NCBI RefSeq assembly: GCF_042665595.1
Contig: NZ_JBHTCT010000011.1
Coordinates: forward strand, 186,001 to 250,000
Length of the DNA: 64,000 nt
Direction: 5' to 3'
Source: Bhargavaea changchunensis
Lineage (GTDB): Bacteria > Bacillota > Bacilli > Bacillales_A > Planococcaceae
The position numbers were made by a program, and so were the translations under genes. This document shows, one piece after another, positions 40,228 to 48,853 of the stretch (position 1 is the stretch's first letter; each line of letters opens with the position of its first letter). The notes beneath the pieces were generated by a model that was given only the letters and a program-made list of their open reading frames with translations, did no database searches and was not told the DNA's origin.

Positions 40228-41181
40228 ATGTACAATGAGGCGCTGGTGACGATTGAATCGGCATTTCCGCTAAGCGGGACATTGACCATACCGGAAGAAA
40301 AACAGGACAACTATCCGGCTGTGCTCATCATCGCGGGATCGGGCAAAGGTGACCGTGACGGAAACCTTAAGAATCTGCAGATGAACATCTATAAAGACCT
40401 CGCGGAATTTCTGACATCCCAAGGATACATGACGCTCCGTTATGACAAACGCGGAACCTATAAAAGCGGAGGGAACTTCAATGAAGCCGGGCTTTCCGAC
40501 CTTATTGATGATGCAGTAGAGGGAGTCCGTTTTCTGAAAAGCCACCCCAACGCTGATCCGGATCGGATACTGATTCTCGGTCATAGCGAAGGGGCACTGA
40601 TCGGGCCTGCCGTCCACAACCGGGAGCCGGTGGATGGTCTGATCCTCCTGGCCGGGGCAGCCGAACGATCCGCCGACCTTATCCCGAGGCAAAGTGAAAT
40701 GGCCTACGCGGAGATGAATGTAGCGGGTGGACTGAAGGGATGGTTATTCAGGACGTTCAAGGTAGCGGACCGGGCAAGGAAACAGAACACACAGATCTTT
40801 AGAAAAGTGTCCGACTCTGAAAAAACGGTTATGAGAGTCAAGGGCATCAAGGTAAATGCAAAATGGGTCAGGGAGACACTGGCTTATAATGTCCTCGAGT
40901 ATCTGGAACGGGCTGACTGTCCGGTCCTTGCCGTAACGGGGGAAAAGGATGTCCAGGTTCCTCCTGGACATGCTCGGCTGACCGCGGAAACCGTACCGGG
41001 CAAGTCCGAGTGGCACATCATTCCGGACATGAACCATATGCTGAAAGATTATGAGGGCGAGCACACCATGCTTGGAATCATGAAAGAGTACAAATCCGTT
41101 GCCGACAGACCGTTGTCCCCTCGATTATTAGAAGTCATCGGTGAATGGCTAGTCGCTCAGGAATTGATGCACTCCAAATGA
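40228..41181 (+). CDS. Alpha/beta hydrolase (serine hydrolase/peptidase S9-like)
   Basis: A 317-residue hydrolase. The oxyanion segment IIAGSGKGDRDGN, the nucleophile elbow LILGHSEGALIGP, Asp in VTGEKDVQVPP and His in PDMNHML form a complete triad. Homologues are annotated as BAAT/dienelactone-hydrolase-like or YqkD-like; the substrate is unknown. ATG 40228 has AGGAGGG 7 bases upstream; the open frame from 40195 is not used. No signal peptide, so cytosolic. Confidence 0.85.
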   Translation: MYNEALVTIESAFPLSGTLTIPEEKQDNYPAVLIIAGSGKGDRDGNLKNLQMNIYKDLAEFLTSQGYMTLRYDKRGTYKSGGNFNEAGLSDLIDDAVEGVRFLKSHPNADPDRILILGHSEGALIGPAVHNREPVDGLILLAGAAERSADLIPRQSEMAYAEMNVAGGLKGWLFRTFKVADRARKQNTQIFRKVSDSEKTVMRVKGIKVNAKWVRETLAYNVLEYLERADCPVLAVTGEKDVQVPPGHARLTAETVPGKSEWHIIPDMNHMLKDYEGEHTMLGIMKEYKSVADRPLSPRLLEVIGEWLVAQELMHSK

Positions 41182-41183
41182 AA

Positions 41184-41220
41184 AACGGCGGTCCGGAGGA
41201 TATCCGGCCCGCCGTTCTTT
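41184..41220 (+). terminator. Terminator of the hydrolase gene
   Basis: AACGGCGG-t-CCGG/CCGG-c-CCGCCGTT followed by CTTT. Confidence 0.82.
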
Positions 41221-41267
41221 GATCTAAATGGTAAAATGGGTACAACTACGGAAGGGGTTGAGAAACG

Positions 41268-42236
41268 ATCGCATCCATCATCGAATTCCAAAACGTGACA
41301 AAACAATACGGGGACGGTACGAAAGCCGTTGATTGCCTCGACATGGAAATCAAACGCGGAGAGTTCATCGTCCTGGTCGGACCGAGCGGGTGCGGGAAGA
41401 CAACCACCCTCAAAATGATCAACCGGCTGATCGAACCGACCAAAGGCTCTGTTCTGATCAACGGAAGGGAAGCCGAAAAATACGATATTCACCGGCTGCG
41501 CTGGGATATCGGATATGTCCTGCAACAGATTGCGCTTTTTCCGCACATGACCGTGGAAGAAAACATCATGGTCGTCCCCGAAATGAAGCAAATGGATAAA
41601 ATGGTGATGAAGCGGCGTGCGCATGAGCTCATGGAACAGGTCGGTCTGCCTCCGGCCGTCTTCGCTCAGAGGAAACCATCAGAACTATCCGGCGGACAGC
41701 AACAGCGGATCGGAGTCATCCGGGCATTGGCTGCAGATCCGGAAATCCTTCTGATGGACGAGCCGTTCAGTGCGCTTGACCCGGTAGCAAGAGAGAAACT
41801 TCAGGATGATCTGCTCCGTCTGAAACGATCATTCAATAAGACCACGGTATTTGTAACCCATGACATGAACGAGGCGCTGAAACTGGCTGACCGGATCTGC
41901 GTGATGCGGGATGGCAGCATCGTTCAGACTGGCACGCCGGATGAACTAAGGCGAAATCCATCCGGAGCATTTGTCCGGGATTTCATCGGCAGGGGAGAAA
42001 GCCGCCTCTGTGAAGTCCTGGATCTGAGGCAATCGGTTTCCTCTGTCCCTGCCGGAACTCCTCCCCCACAGGCATCCCTTCCTGCAAAGGTCCGTACAGA
42101 TCAACTGCTCCGTATAATGGCCGACCATGAAACCGCCGGGGTGGAAGACGGAGGAGAAATGATCGGACTGATCACACGTGCATCGGCGTTCCGTCTTCTT
42201 GCAGAATCAGGGAAGGTGGCTGACCGCGATGAGTGA
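41268..42236 (+). CDS. opuFA: OpuF-type osmoprotectant ABC transporter, ATPase subunit
   Basis: An ABC ATPase of the glycine betaine/carnitine/choline (OpuA/OpuC) group: Walker A GPSGCGKTTT, Q-loop YVLQQIALFPH, signature LSGGQQQRIG and Walker B ILLMDEPFSALDP. A short C-terminal tail (about 240-322) replaces the full CBS pair of OpuCA. The first conventional start, GTG 41295, would remove the first beta-strand (IIEFQNVTK) and has no ribosome site. GGAAGGGG (41250-41257) instead points to ATC 41268. TTG 41258 is out of frame, so an AUC start or a one-base error is needed. It overlaps opuFB. Confidence 0.87.
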   Translation: MASIIEFQNVTKQYGDGTKAVDCLDMEIKRGEFIVLVGPSGCGKTTTLKMINRLIEPTKGSVLINGREAEKYDIHRLRWDIGYVLQQIALFPHMTVEENIMVVPEMKQMDKMVMKRRAHELMEQVGLPPAVFAQRKPSELSGGQQQRIGVIRALAADPEILLMDEPFSALDPVAREKLQDDLLRLKRSFNKTTVFVTHDMNEALKLADRICVMRDGSIVQTGTPDELRRNPSGAFVRDFIGRGESRLCEVLDLRQSVSSVPAGTPPPQASLPAKVRTDQLLRIMADHETAGVEDGGEMIGLITRASAFRLLAESGKVADRDE

Positions 42237-43749
42237 TTTTCTGGCAGTCTTTAAAGAGCGGAGAGGTGAATTGTGGACAGCGCTCTTTGAACATATCGAG
42301 ATTTCTTTTATTGCACTGCTGTTTGCAGTTCTGATCGCAGTGCCGGTTGGCATCTGGCTGTCCCGGCGGGGGAAACTGGCTGACGGAATCATCGGGGTGG
42401 CCTCCGTCATCCAGACGATCCCGTCACTTGCCCTGCTCGGACTGTTGATTCCTGTAGTAGGAATCGGGCGGGTGCCGGCCATCATAGCTTTGACGGCCTA
42501 TGCGCTGCTCCCCATTCTGAGGAATACATATACCGGCATCCGGGAAATCGATCCGGCTCTGATCGAAGCTGCCGAGGCGATGGGCATGAATACTCGCAGA
42601 CGACTTCTGAAAGTCGAGCTTCCCCTCGCCATGCCGGTCATCATGGCCGGCATCAGAACATCGACCGTCCTGATCATCGGGACAGCGACGCTGGCAGCAC
42701 TGATTGGCGCAGGGGGGCTCGGCGACCTGATCCTCCTCGGTATCGACCGAAACAACACTGCCCTGATCGTACTCGGTGCCATTCCGGCTGCCATGCTTGC
42801 CATCGTCTTTGATCTGATCCTGAAGAAATTCGAGGAAATGCCTTTCAAGAAAAGTCTCGTCGCCATCGGGGGGATTATCGCGGTGGCAATGATTGTACTG
42901 ATTGCCCCTCTTCTTTCAAATGAAGATAGCAAGCTGGTCATTGCGGGTAAGCTCGGTTCGGAACCTGAGATTCTCATCAATATGTACAAGATCCTGATAG
43001 AAGAGGAGACTGATCTTGAGGTTGAACTGAAGCCCGGGCTGGGAAAGACAAGTTTTGTTTTCAATGCGCTCCGCACGGGCGAGATCGAGATTTATCCTGA
43101 ATTCACCGGGACGGCAATCTCTGAATTCCTGAAGGAGACCGCGGAAAGCACGGATAGCCGGGAAGTCTACGAGCAGGCTCGCATCGGGCTGACGGAACAA
43201 TTCGGAATGACGATGCTGGATCCAATGCAATATAACAATACCTACACGCTGGCCGTACCGAAAACATTTGCGGAAGAACATGGTCTTGAAACAATTTCCG
43301 ACCTGAAAAAAATCCAGGACCGTATCCGCGCCGGCATCACATTGGAATTTTCGGATCGTGAAGACGGTTACCAGGGCATCCAATCCTTATACGGCATTGA
43401 ATTTCCCAATGTTGTCACCATGGAGCCGAAGCTGAGGTACACAGCGGTCGAATCAGGGGAAATCAATCTGGTCGATGCGTATTCGACGGACAGTGAAATC
43501 GAGCGTTACGGGCTGAAAGTGCTTGAAGATGACCGGAATCTGTTTCCGCCTTATCAGGGAGCCCCGCTTATGCTTGAGGAAACTGCTGAAGACTACCCTG
43601 AAATTGTGCAGGCACTGAATGTACTGTCCGGTAAAATTTCAGATGATGAAATGCGTGAAATGAATTTTCGGGTCAATGTTGACGGTATTTCTGCTGAAGA
43701 TGTTGCCAGGGACTTTCTAGAATCAGCAAATCTGATCGATCGCCACTGA
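42229..43749 (+). CDS. opuFB: OpuF-type permease/substrate-binding fusion protein
   Basis: A 506-residue fusion. Residues 1 to about 215 form the permease, with EAAEAMGMNTRRRLLKVELPLAMPVIMAGIRT as the EAA coupling loop. A linking helix (about 210-228) follows, and residues about 235-506 are the extracellular OpuAC-type substrate-binding domain (LVIAGKLGSEPEILINMYK onward). In OpuF of other Bacillales the same fusion imports compatible solutes such as glycine betaine with one ATPase partner. ATG 42229 has GGAAGGTGG upstream and overlaps the opuFA stop by 8 bases, indicating coupled translation. The substrate is inferred. Confidence 0.88.
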   Translation: MSDFLAVFKERRGELWTALFEHIEISFIALLFAVLIAVPVGIWLSRRGKLADGIIGVASVIQTIPSLALLGLLIPVVGIGRVPAIIALTAYALLPILRNTYTGIREIDPALIEAAEAMGMNTRRRLLKVELPLAMPVIMAGIRTSTVLIIGTATLAALIGAGGLGDLILLGIDRNNTALIVLGAIPAAMLAIVFDLILKKFEEMPFKKSLVAIGGIIAVAMIVLIAPLLSNEDSKLVIAGKLGSEPEILINMYKILIEEETDLEVELKPGLGKTSFVFNALRTGEIEIYPEFTGTAISEFLKETAESTDSREVYEQARIGLTEQFGMTMLDPMQYNNTYTLAVPKTFAEEHGLETISDLKKIQDRIRAGITLEFSDREDGYQGIQSLYGIEFPNVVTMEPKLRYTAVESGEINLVDAYSTDSEIERYGLKVLEDDRNLFPPYQGAPLMLEETAEDYPEIVQALNVLSGKISDDEMREMNFRVNVDGISAEDVARDFLESANLIDRH

Positions 43750-43750
43750 A

Positions 43751-43791
43751 CCTTACCCTGTGTACGCTTTGCGTTACAGGGTAAGGCTTTT
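43751..43791 (+). terminator. Terminator of opuFAB
   Basis: CCTTACCCTGT pairs perfectly with ACAGGGTAAGG, followed by CTTTTC. Confidence 0.85.
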
Positions 43792-43866
43792 CATATTTGA
43801 AACCATTCACGGATCCCTTCGTATAGTCAATGAAGGAACATCAAATCGGATAAGGAGTGGGCATCG

Positions 43867-44187
43867 TTGAAAAGAGCTGAGGAGATCGTATTGGAAACAG
43901 TCCCGGAGGGCTCAACAGTCTATGAACTGATCAGGACGGGGTTTGCAGAGAAAAAGACCCGGATTTTGGACATGCTGTTTGATGAACTCCTGACATTGAA
44001 TCGGACGGTCAGCCAGATCAAGGGAAAAGAGGCTTACTTTCTGGTGGTTGGAGGCAACCGTGCTGAACTTGTCAAAGTCAGCGGAGATTCCATTTCAGAA
44101 CGAAAAGACGCACCGGCTGAAGCTGCCGGCAATAAGGCTTTCAATCTTGATGGCTATCGGTATAAGCGATATCGGAAAATCCTGTGA
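43867..44187 (+). CDS. Hypothetical protein (106 aa)
   Basis: TTG 43867 lies behind AAGGAGTGGG and opens a 106-residue frame with good coding character. The N-terminal 60 residues look helical and charged (RAEEIVLETVPEGSTVYELIR, FDELLTLNRTVSQIK); EAYFLVVGGNRAEL looks like a strand-turn-strand. The C-terminus is very basic (YRYKRYRKIL). No signal peptide or membrane segment, and no family that I recognise. It stands alone between opuFAB and the MOSC gene; the 215 bases after it show no gene. Confidence 0.6.
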   Translation: MKRAEEIVLETVPEGSTVYELIRTGFAEKKTRILDMLFDELLTLNRTVSQIKGKEAYFLVVGGNRAELVKVSGDSISERKDAPAEAAGNKAFNLDGYRYKRYRKIL

Positions 44188-44402
44188 ACCATTCACTGAT
44201 TATGAGGTTCACGATTGTTCAGGACGGATGAAGCGCGACAGAACTATAAAAAACGACCCCTTGCAGAGTTCGCTGGATTCTCAGGGATCAATGAATACAT
44301 ACAGATGACAAGGTAAGGCCGGACATCGATTGAGGGTTATCCGGGAAAGATGAAATTGCGCTATACTGGTCTCTATAAAATGTTGCGGACGGAGGCTGAG
44401 GG

Positions 44403-45053
44403 ATGATTAAAATGGTTTACTTTTCGACGGGCAAGCCGAAAACCATCAAGTTGGACGGCGGCAAGGAAATGGTGTCCGGAATTGCCAAGGAAAGAACGGA
44501 AGAGGCCTATTTGTCCCGGGACGGTTTTAAAGGGGACGGAGTGGCAGACACGAGGCACCACGGCGGACGGGACCGGGCCGTCTGCATTTATCCTCATGAA
44601 CACTATGCATTCTGGGAGAGGGAATTCGGTGTCACACTTCCGGCATCCGCCTTCGGTGAGAATCTGACGGTCACCGGCATGACGGAGGGGGATGTTCATA
44701 TCGGCGATATATACCGGGTCGGCGAAGCGCTGATCCAGGTCACACAGAGCCGGGTACCGTGCAGCACCATTTCCCGCAGGCTCGGTATCCCCAAGATTCT
44801 TCCAAGAATAATCGATACAGGTTTTACCGGCTATCTGTGCAGGGTGATCGAGGAAGGAATGGTCAGGCATGACTCCGATGTTAGGCGGATCCATATCCAT
44901 CCCGCCGGCATTACGGTACAGGAAGCAAACGATGCCTATTTCAGAAAGTATTCAGACCGGACAGCGGTGGAGCGTGTGCTGTCTGTCAGAGAGCTTGCCT
45001 TAAAATGGCGGGAAGGTCTGGAAAAGCGGGCAGGATTGCTGAAGGGACAATAA
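44403..45053 (+). CDS. MOSC-domain protein (YiiM-like)
   Basis: A 216-residue protein with the MOSC domain (about 15-165) followed by a 3-alpha domain, as in YiiM. The conserved HHGGRDRAVCIYP segment and the reactive cysteine in QSRVPCSTISRRLG are present. YiiM-type proteins use molybdenum cofactor to reduce N-hydroxylated compounds such as 6-hydroxylaminopurine. ATG 44403 follows GGAGGCTGAGGG. Its TATACT -10 (44362-44367) lacks a clear -35. Confidence 0.9.
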   Translation: MIKMVYFSTGKPKTIKLDGGKEMVSGIAKERTEEAYLSRDGFKGDGVADTRHHGGRDRAVCIYPHEHYAFWEREFGVTLPASAFGENLTVTGMTEGDVHIGDIYRVGEALIQVTQSRVPCSTISRRLGIPKILPRIIDTGFTGYLCRVIEEGMVRHDSDVRRIHIHPAGITVQEANDAYFRKYSDRTAVERVLSVRELALKWREGLEKRAGLLKGQ

Positions 45054-45054
45054 T

Positions 45055-45086
45055 GAGTGGGCAGCCATGGGGGCTGCTCTTTTTTT
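45055..45086 (+). terminator. Terminator of the MOSC gene
   Basis: GAG-GGCAGCC/GGCTGC-CTC stem followed by seven T. Confidence 0.82.
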
Positions 45087-45127
45087 GTATGGACTGTCAG
45101 GAAAACGGGTAAACGAAATGAAGACGG

Positions 45128-45156
45128 TTGCACATTTATTATTACACTGACATAAT
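45128..45156 (+). promoter_or_regulatory. czcD promoter
   Basis: TTGCAC (45128-45133), a 17-bp spacer and CATAAT (45151-45156). The CzrA-like operator covers the expected transcription start. Confidence 0.65.
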
Positions 45157-45159
45157 GTA

Positions 45160-45181
45160 TATATGAACATATAATCATATA
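45160..45181 (+). promoter_or_regulatory. CzrA/SmtB-type operator upstream of czcD
   Basis: TATATGA-N8-TCATATA, a perfect 7-bp inverted repeat containing ATATGAACATATAATCATAT, closely resembles operators of CzrA and other ArsR/SmtB zinc sensors. Zinc binding would release the repressor. A czrA-like gene lies 3.7 kb downstream. Confidence 0.75.
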
Positions 45182-45203
45182 ACGGAATAAGGGAGTTGAT
45201 TTC

Positions 45204-46112
45204 ATGGGCCACGACCACGGCCATTCTCACAGTCATGCCACTTCAAATAAAAAAGCGTTGTTCTGGGCGTTCATCCTCATAACTGCGTTTATGGCTGTTG
45301 AATTTATCGGCGGGTTCATGACAAACAGTCTTGCACTGTTATCGGATGCCGGCCATATGCTGAGTGATTCAGCGGCACTGGGACTCAGTTTTTTAGCTAT
45401 TCTGCTTGGGGCCAGAAAGCCGACAGGGGAGAAGTCGTTTGGTTACCGCCGTTTTGAGATTCTTGCAGCTGCGATCAATGGCATCGCACTCATCGTCATC
45501 GCGGCGGTGATCATGTTTGAAGCGGTGCGCCGTTTTATGGCTCCGCCGGAAGTCCAGAGCACCGGCATGCTGGTCATTGCGGTGATCGGGCTGCTGGTCA
45601 ACATTGCAGCTGCGTTCATTCTCATGCGGGGTGAGAAGGATGACAATCTCAACGTGCGAAGCGCGTTCCTGCATGTAATCGGTGATATGCTCGGCTCTGT
45701 AGGGGCAATTACAGCAGCAATCCTGATGATTCTGTTCGGTTGGTGGATTGCTGACCCGATTGCCAGCATCATTGTCTCGATTCTTGTGCTGGTGAGCGGC
45801 TGGAGGGTGACAAAGGATGCTGCAAATGTTCTGATGGAATCGACTCCAGACGGAATCAACCCTGAAGAAGTTCGGAAATCGCTCGAAGAACTTGATGCAG
45901 TGACCGATGTCCATGATCTTCACGTCTGGTCGATTACACCGGAAGAGCCTCTCCTCAGCTGCCATATGACGATCGATGGACAGGGAGATCCGGACCGGAT
46001 TCTCCGCGACGCACACCGGATCCTGCATGACCGGTACTCCATCGAACACAGCACCATCCAGTTAGAGACGGACGGGGGCGGCTGTCCAAGTCCCCATGGA
46101 ACGTGTAACTGA
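45204..46112 (+). CDS. czcD: Cation diffusion facilitator zinc exporter
   Basis: A 302-residue CDF transporter that exchanges cytosolic Zn2+ (also Cd2+, Co2+) for protons. A His-rich N-terminus (GHDHGHSHSHA) precedes six transmembrane helices. Metal-site motifs SDAGHMLSD and HVIGDMLGS lie in helices 2 and 5, and a cytosolic C-terminal domain contains DVHDLHVWS. The final GGGCPSPHGTC could also bind metal. ATG 45204 follows GGGAG. Control by the CzrA-type operator is expected. Confidence 0.95.
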   Translation: MGHDHGHSHSHATSNKKALFWAFILITAFMAVEFIGGFMTNSLALLSDAGHMLSDSAALGLSFLAILLGARKPTGEKSFGYRRFEILAAAINGIALIVIAAVIMFEAVRRFMAPPEVQSTGMLVIAVIGLLVNIAAAFILMRGEKDDNLNVRSAFLHVIGDMLGSVGAITAAILMILFGWWIADPIASIIVSILVLVSGWRVTKDAANVLMESTPDGINPEEVRKSLEELDAVTDVHDLHVWSITPEEPLLSCHMTIDGQGDPDRILRDAHRILHDRYSIEHSTIQLETDGGGCPSPHGTCN

Positions 46113-46113
46113 T

Positions 46114-46149
46114 AAAAGGTGATCCGCGGATTTGCGGGTCACCTTTTTT
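46114..46149. terminator. Terminator after czcD; left copy of a 33-bp direct repeat
   Basis: AAAAGGTGATCCGC pairs with GCGGGTCACCTTTT around a six-base loop, followed by T. Bases 46114-46146 recur at 48819-48851 with a single G/A difference (46128/48833). The two copies bracket the sulfatase/FGE pair. Confidence 0.9.
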
Positions 46150-46154
46150 GAATG

Positions 46155-47759
46155 TCATTCATGAAATTGTTCAATATAGTCCTCGTATCCGTCCATCCAC
46201 TCCAATTGCCGCCACTCACCGGTCGGGTTGTTGCGCTCATTCCGCTGGCACTCACCGGGTGTGGATCGGCCCTTCTTTACATAGTCCTCAAGATCGTTCA
46301 TCAGAGATTCAATGATGTCGGGATGCCGGTCGATGACATTATGAAGTTCCTTGACATCACGGCTGAGATCGAACAGTTCGGAAGGCTGGAATGAAACATC
46401 TGTGCCGACATCATCCATGCTTCCTCCGTCTGTAACAAGGTTCAGTTTCCAGCGGCCTCTCCTGATGGAAAGTCCGCCGTTGCCTGAGGAATGGACGATA
46501 TAGCTGCGGACAGTATGTTCTTGGCCTTCCCAGAGCGGAAGGTTGGATATCGAGTCTTCTGCTTCATTGTCCCCAAGTTCCGCACCGGTCAGCTCGGCAA
46601 GTGTTCGGTAAAGATCCGACAGGCTCACCATATGGTTGGAGGAAGAGCCACTTTTGATTACTGGCGAATACGAAATGATGGTCGGTTCCCGGTGGCCGCC
46701 CTCCCAGATATCTGACTTCTTCCCCCGGAAATGGTAGCTCGGGTTGTGTCCCTGTTTGAGAAGGTGGGAAAAGTTCGCAACCCCGGATGCCCCGTTGTCG
46801 CTCGTGAAAATAAAGATGGTATCGTCAAATATCCCTTTCTGCTTCAATTTGTCCATAATCTGCCCGACGTAGGCATCAAGCTGGAGAACCCAATCCCCGT
46901 AATCTCCGATGCCCGACTTCCCATGGAATTCCGGAAGCGGAAGAATCGGCCCATGGACCAGGTGGACAGGATAGTAGAGGAAGAACGGTTGGTCTCCATC
47001 TGCAAATCGGCCGATCAGCTCCAGTACCTTATTTTGCATGTTCGCCGGTACCTCTTCATGAACAAAATGGGGCGCCTTCACCCCTACTTGCCAAGCTTTC
47101 TGCTGGCTGGCGCCAAGCCGGTCAAGTCCCGGCACACCTGTAATTTCTGTTGGTTCTTCGAGCACCCTGTCGTTTTCGATATAGACAAACGGAGGCTGAT
47201 CAAGCGAAGCCGGTGTTCCATAGAAATAGTCGAAGCCCATTTGGAGAGGCCCATAGGTAATGGGTTTTGAATAGTCGATATCAAGGCCTTCCAGCTGGAT
47301 CATCCCTACACCCGGATCAAAGTTTCCATCCCGTCCCATTCGGGTTTCAGGCACTTCAAATTTCTCTTCATCCAAGCCGAATTGATCAAAGTCATATCCA
47401 TCCTTCAGTTGCCATCCAAGTCCCAGATGCCATTTGCCGACTGCTGCCGTCTGATAGCCCTGGTCCTTCAGCATCTGTGCCATCGTTCTTCTGTTCTTTT
47501 CGATCAGCGGTTCGGAATCACCCGGGCAGACAAAACTTTTCAGCCGTGACCGCCAATTGTACCTTCCGGTCAGCAGTCCATACCTCGATGGGGTGCAAAG
47601 AGCGGAAGTTGCATGGGAGTCCGTAAAGCGCATGCCGGATTGCGCCAGTGCATCGATGTTTGCTGTATGGATTTTGGAATCAGGGTTAAAGGATGAAACA
47701 TCCCCATATCCCAGATCGTCCGCGAGGATCAGCACCACATTCGGTTTTTTCTGTTCCAA
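46155..47759 (-). CDS. Arylsulfatase-type sulfatase (type I, Cys)
   Basis: A 534-residue sulfatase of the alkaline-phosphatase superfamily. Metal ligands are in NVVLILADDLGYGD and TSDNGA, and the modification site is SALCTPSRYGLLTGR, in which Cys55 would become formylglycine. AVGKWHLG is the second family signature. TTG 47759 follows GAGGTGA by 5 bases; the longer open frame covers the divergent promoter region and FGE start. No signal peptide is visible, so it is probably cytosolic. The substrate (an aryl or sugar sulfate ester) is unknown. The activating enzyme is encoded divergently next door. Confidence 0.93.
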   Translation of the reverse strand: MEQKKPNVVLILADDLGYGDVSSFNPDSKIHTANIDALAQSGMRFTDSHATSALCTPSRYGLLTGRYNWRSRLKSFVCPGDSEPLIEKNRRTMAQMLKDQGYQTAAVGKWHLGLGWQLKDGYDFDQFGLDEEKFEVPETRMGRDGNFDPGVGMIQLEGLDIDYSKPITYGPLQMGFDYFYGTPASLDQPPFVYIENDRVLEEPTEITGVPGLDRLGASQQKAWQVGVKAPHFVHEEVPANMQNKVLELIGRFADGDQPFFLYYPVHLVHGPILPLPEFHGKSGIGDYGDWVLQLDAYVGQIMDKLKQKGIFDDTIFIFTSDNGASGVANFSHLLKQGHNPSYHFRGKKSDIWEGGHREPTIISYSPVIKSGSSSNHMVSLSDLYRTLAELTGAELGDNEAEDSISNLPLWEGQEHTVRSYIVHSSGNGGLSIRRGRWKLNLVTDGGSMDDVGTDVSFQPSELFDLSRDVKELHNVIDRHPDIIESLMNDLEDYVKKGRSTPGECQRNERNNPTGEWRQLEWMDGYEDYIEQFHE

Positions 47760-47791
47760 ATGAATCACCTCAATTGTGTTATCTAGGTATT

Positions 47792-47825
47792 CTTCCCTGT
47801 TTGTCCTGAGGGGTAAACAGGGAAG
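47792..47825. promoter_or_regulatory. 11-bp perfect inverted repeat between the divergent sulfatase and FGE genes
   Basis: CTTCCCTGTTT (47792-47802) and AAACAGGGAAG (47815-47825) are exact inverted repeats 12 bases apart, centred in the 99-base divergent region. Such a site could bind a dimeric regulator controlling both genes. No regulator gene is nearby apart from czrA, whose known sites look different. Confidence 0.65.
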
Positions 47826-47858
47826 GATAGGACAATAACGGGAGAAGGAGTGAACGAG

Positions 47859-48827
47859 ATGAAAGAGCCGGATGCCAGTTGCTGTACACCTGGACAAAAT
47901 CACATCATACGGACAGAAGAAATCTATATTACTGAATGTAAGAAACCATGTGATCGGGAACATATGGTTTACATACCGGGCGGCTCATTCCTGATGGGCA
48001 GCGAGGATGCGGAAAGTTTTCCGCAAGACGGGGAAGGGCCAATCCGTGAAGTCACGGTGAATTCATTTTATATCGATCCTGCCGCCGTTACCAATGCGTC
48101 ATTCGATGAATTTGTTGCACAGACCGGCTACACGACAGATGCTGAACGGTTCGGATGGTCATTTGTCTTTCATCTGCTGATCAGTGACAGGACGGCGGAA
48201 ACGGTGGTGGGCAGTGTCCCGCAAGCGCCGTGGTGGCTTGCGGTGCCTGGAGCTGATTGGCGGCACCCTGATGGCCCGGACTCGGGGATCAGTGAGCGAT
48301 TGGATCATCCGGTCGTCCATGTCTCATACCGCGATGCACAGGCCTATTGCAGTTGGGCGGGCAAGCGCCTGCCGACCGAGGCGGAATGGGAGTATGCAGC
48401 AAGAGGGGGGCTTCAGTCCAAAAAGTATCCGTGGGGAGATGAGATCATGCCGGATGGAGAACATAGATGCAATATCTGGCAGGGAGAATTCCCGATGCAA
48501 AATACAGCATCTGACGGATATGTCGGAACAGCTCCCGTGCAATCCTATTCACCAAACGGATATGGTCTTTATAACATGTCCGGAAATGTGTGGGAGTGGT
48601 GTTCGGACTGGTTCACAGAACGGCGGAGAGGCAAATATCAACCAAAAGGTCCTGAAAAAGGGATGGCGAAGGTGATGAAGGGGGGATCTTATTTGTGTCA
48701 TCAATCCTACTGCAACCGATATCGAGTTGCCGCCCGTTCATCGAATACCCCGGATAGTTCAACCGGAAATATCGGTTTTCGCTGTGTCGCTGATGCCGAA
48801 CCGCTCCGAACAAACAGAAAAAGGTGA
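47859..48827 (+). CDS. Formylglycine-generating enzyme (SUMF1/FGE family)
   Basis: A 322-residue copper-dependent oxidase that converts the sulfatase CxPxR cysteine to formylglycine. It has MVYIPGGSFLMGS, the calcium-site region GYGLYNMSGNVWEWCSDW, and the paired active-site cysteines in GGSYLCHQSYCNRYR, followed by GNIGFRC. ATG 47859 follows AAGGAG by 8 bases. It diverges from its probable substrate, the sulfatase. Its last codons and stop (48825-48827) lie inside the right copy of the 33-bp repeat. Confidence 0.94.
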   Translation: MKEPDASCCTPGQNHIIRTEEIYITECKKPCDREHMVYIPGGSFLMGSEDAESFPQDGEGPIREVTVNSFYIDPAAVTNASFDEFVAQTGYTTDAERFGWSFVFHLLISDRTAETVVGSVPQAPWWLAVPGADWRHPDGPDSGISERLDHPVVHVSYRDAQAYCSWAGKRLPTEAEWEYAARGGLQSKKYPWGDEIMPDGEHRCNIWQGEFPMQNTASDGYVGTAPVQSYSPNGYGLYNMSGNVWEWCSDWFTERRRGKYQPKGPEKGMAKVMKGGSYLCHQSYCNRYRVAARSSNTPDSSTGNIGFRCVADAEPLRTNRKR

Positions 48828-48853
48828 TCCGCAGATTTGCGGGTCACCTTTCT
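48819..48853. terminator. Terminator between FGE and czrA; right copy of the 33-bp repeat
   Basis: Same stem as 46114-46149 (one base different in the loop region), followed by TCT. It overlaps the stop codons of both convergent genes (FGE at 48825-48827, czrA at 48852-48854). Confidence 0.88.
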
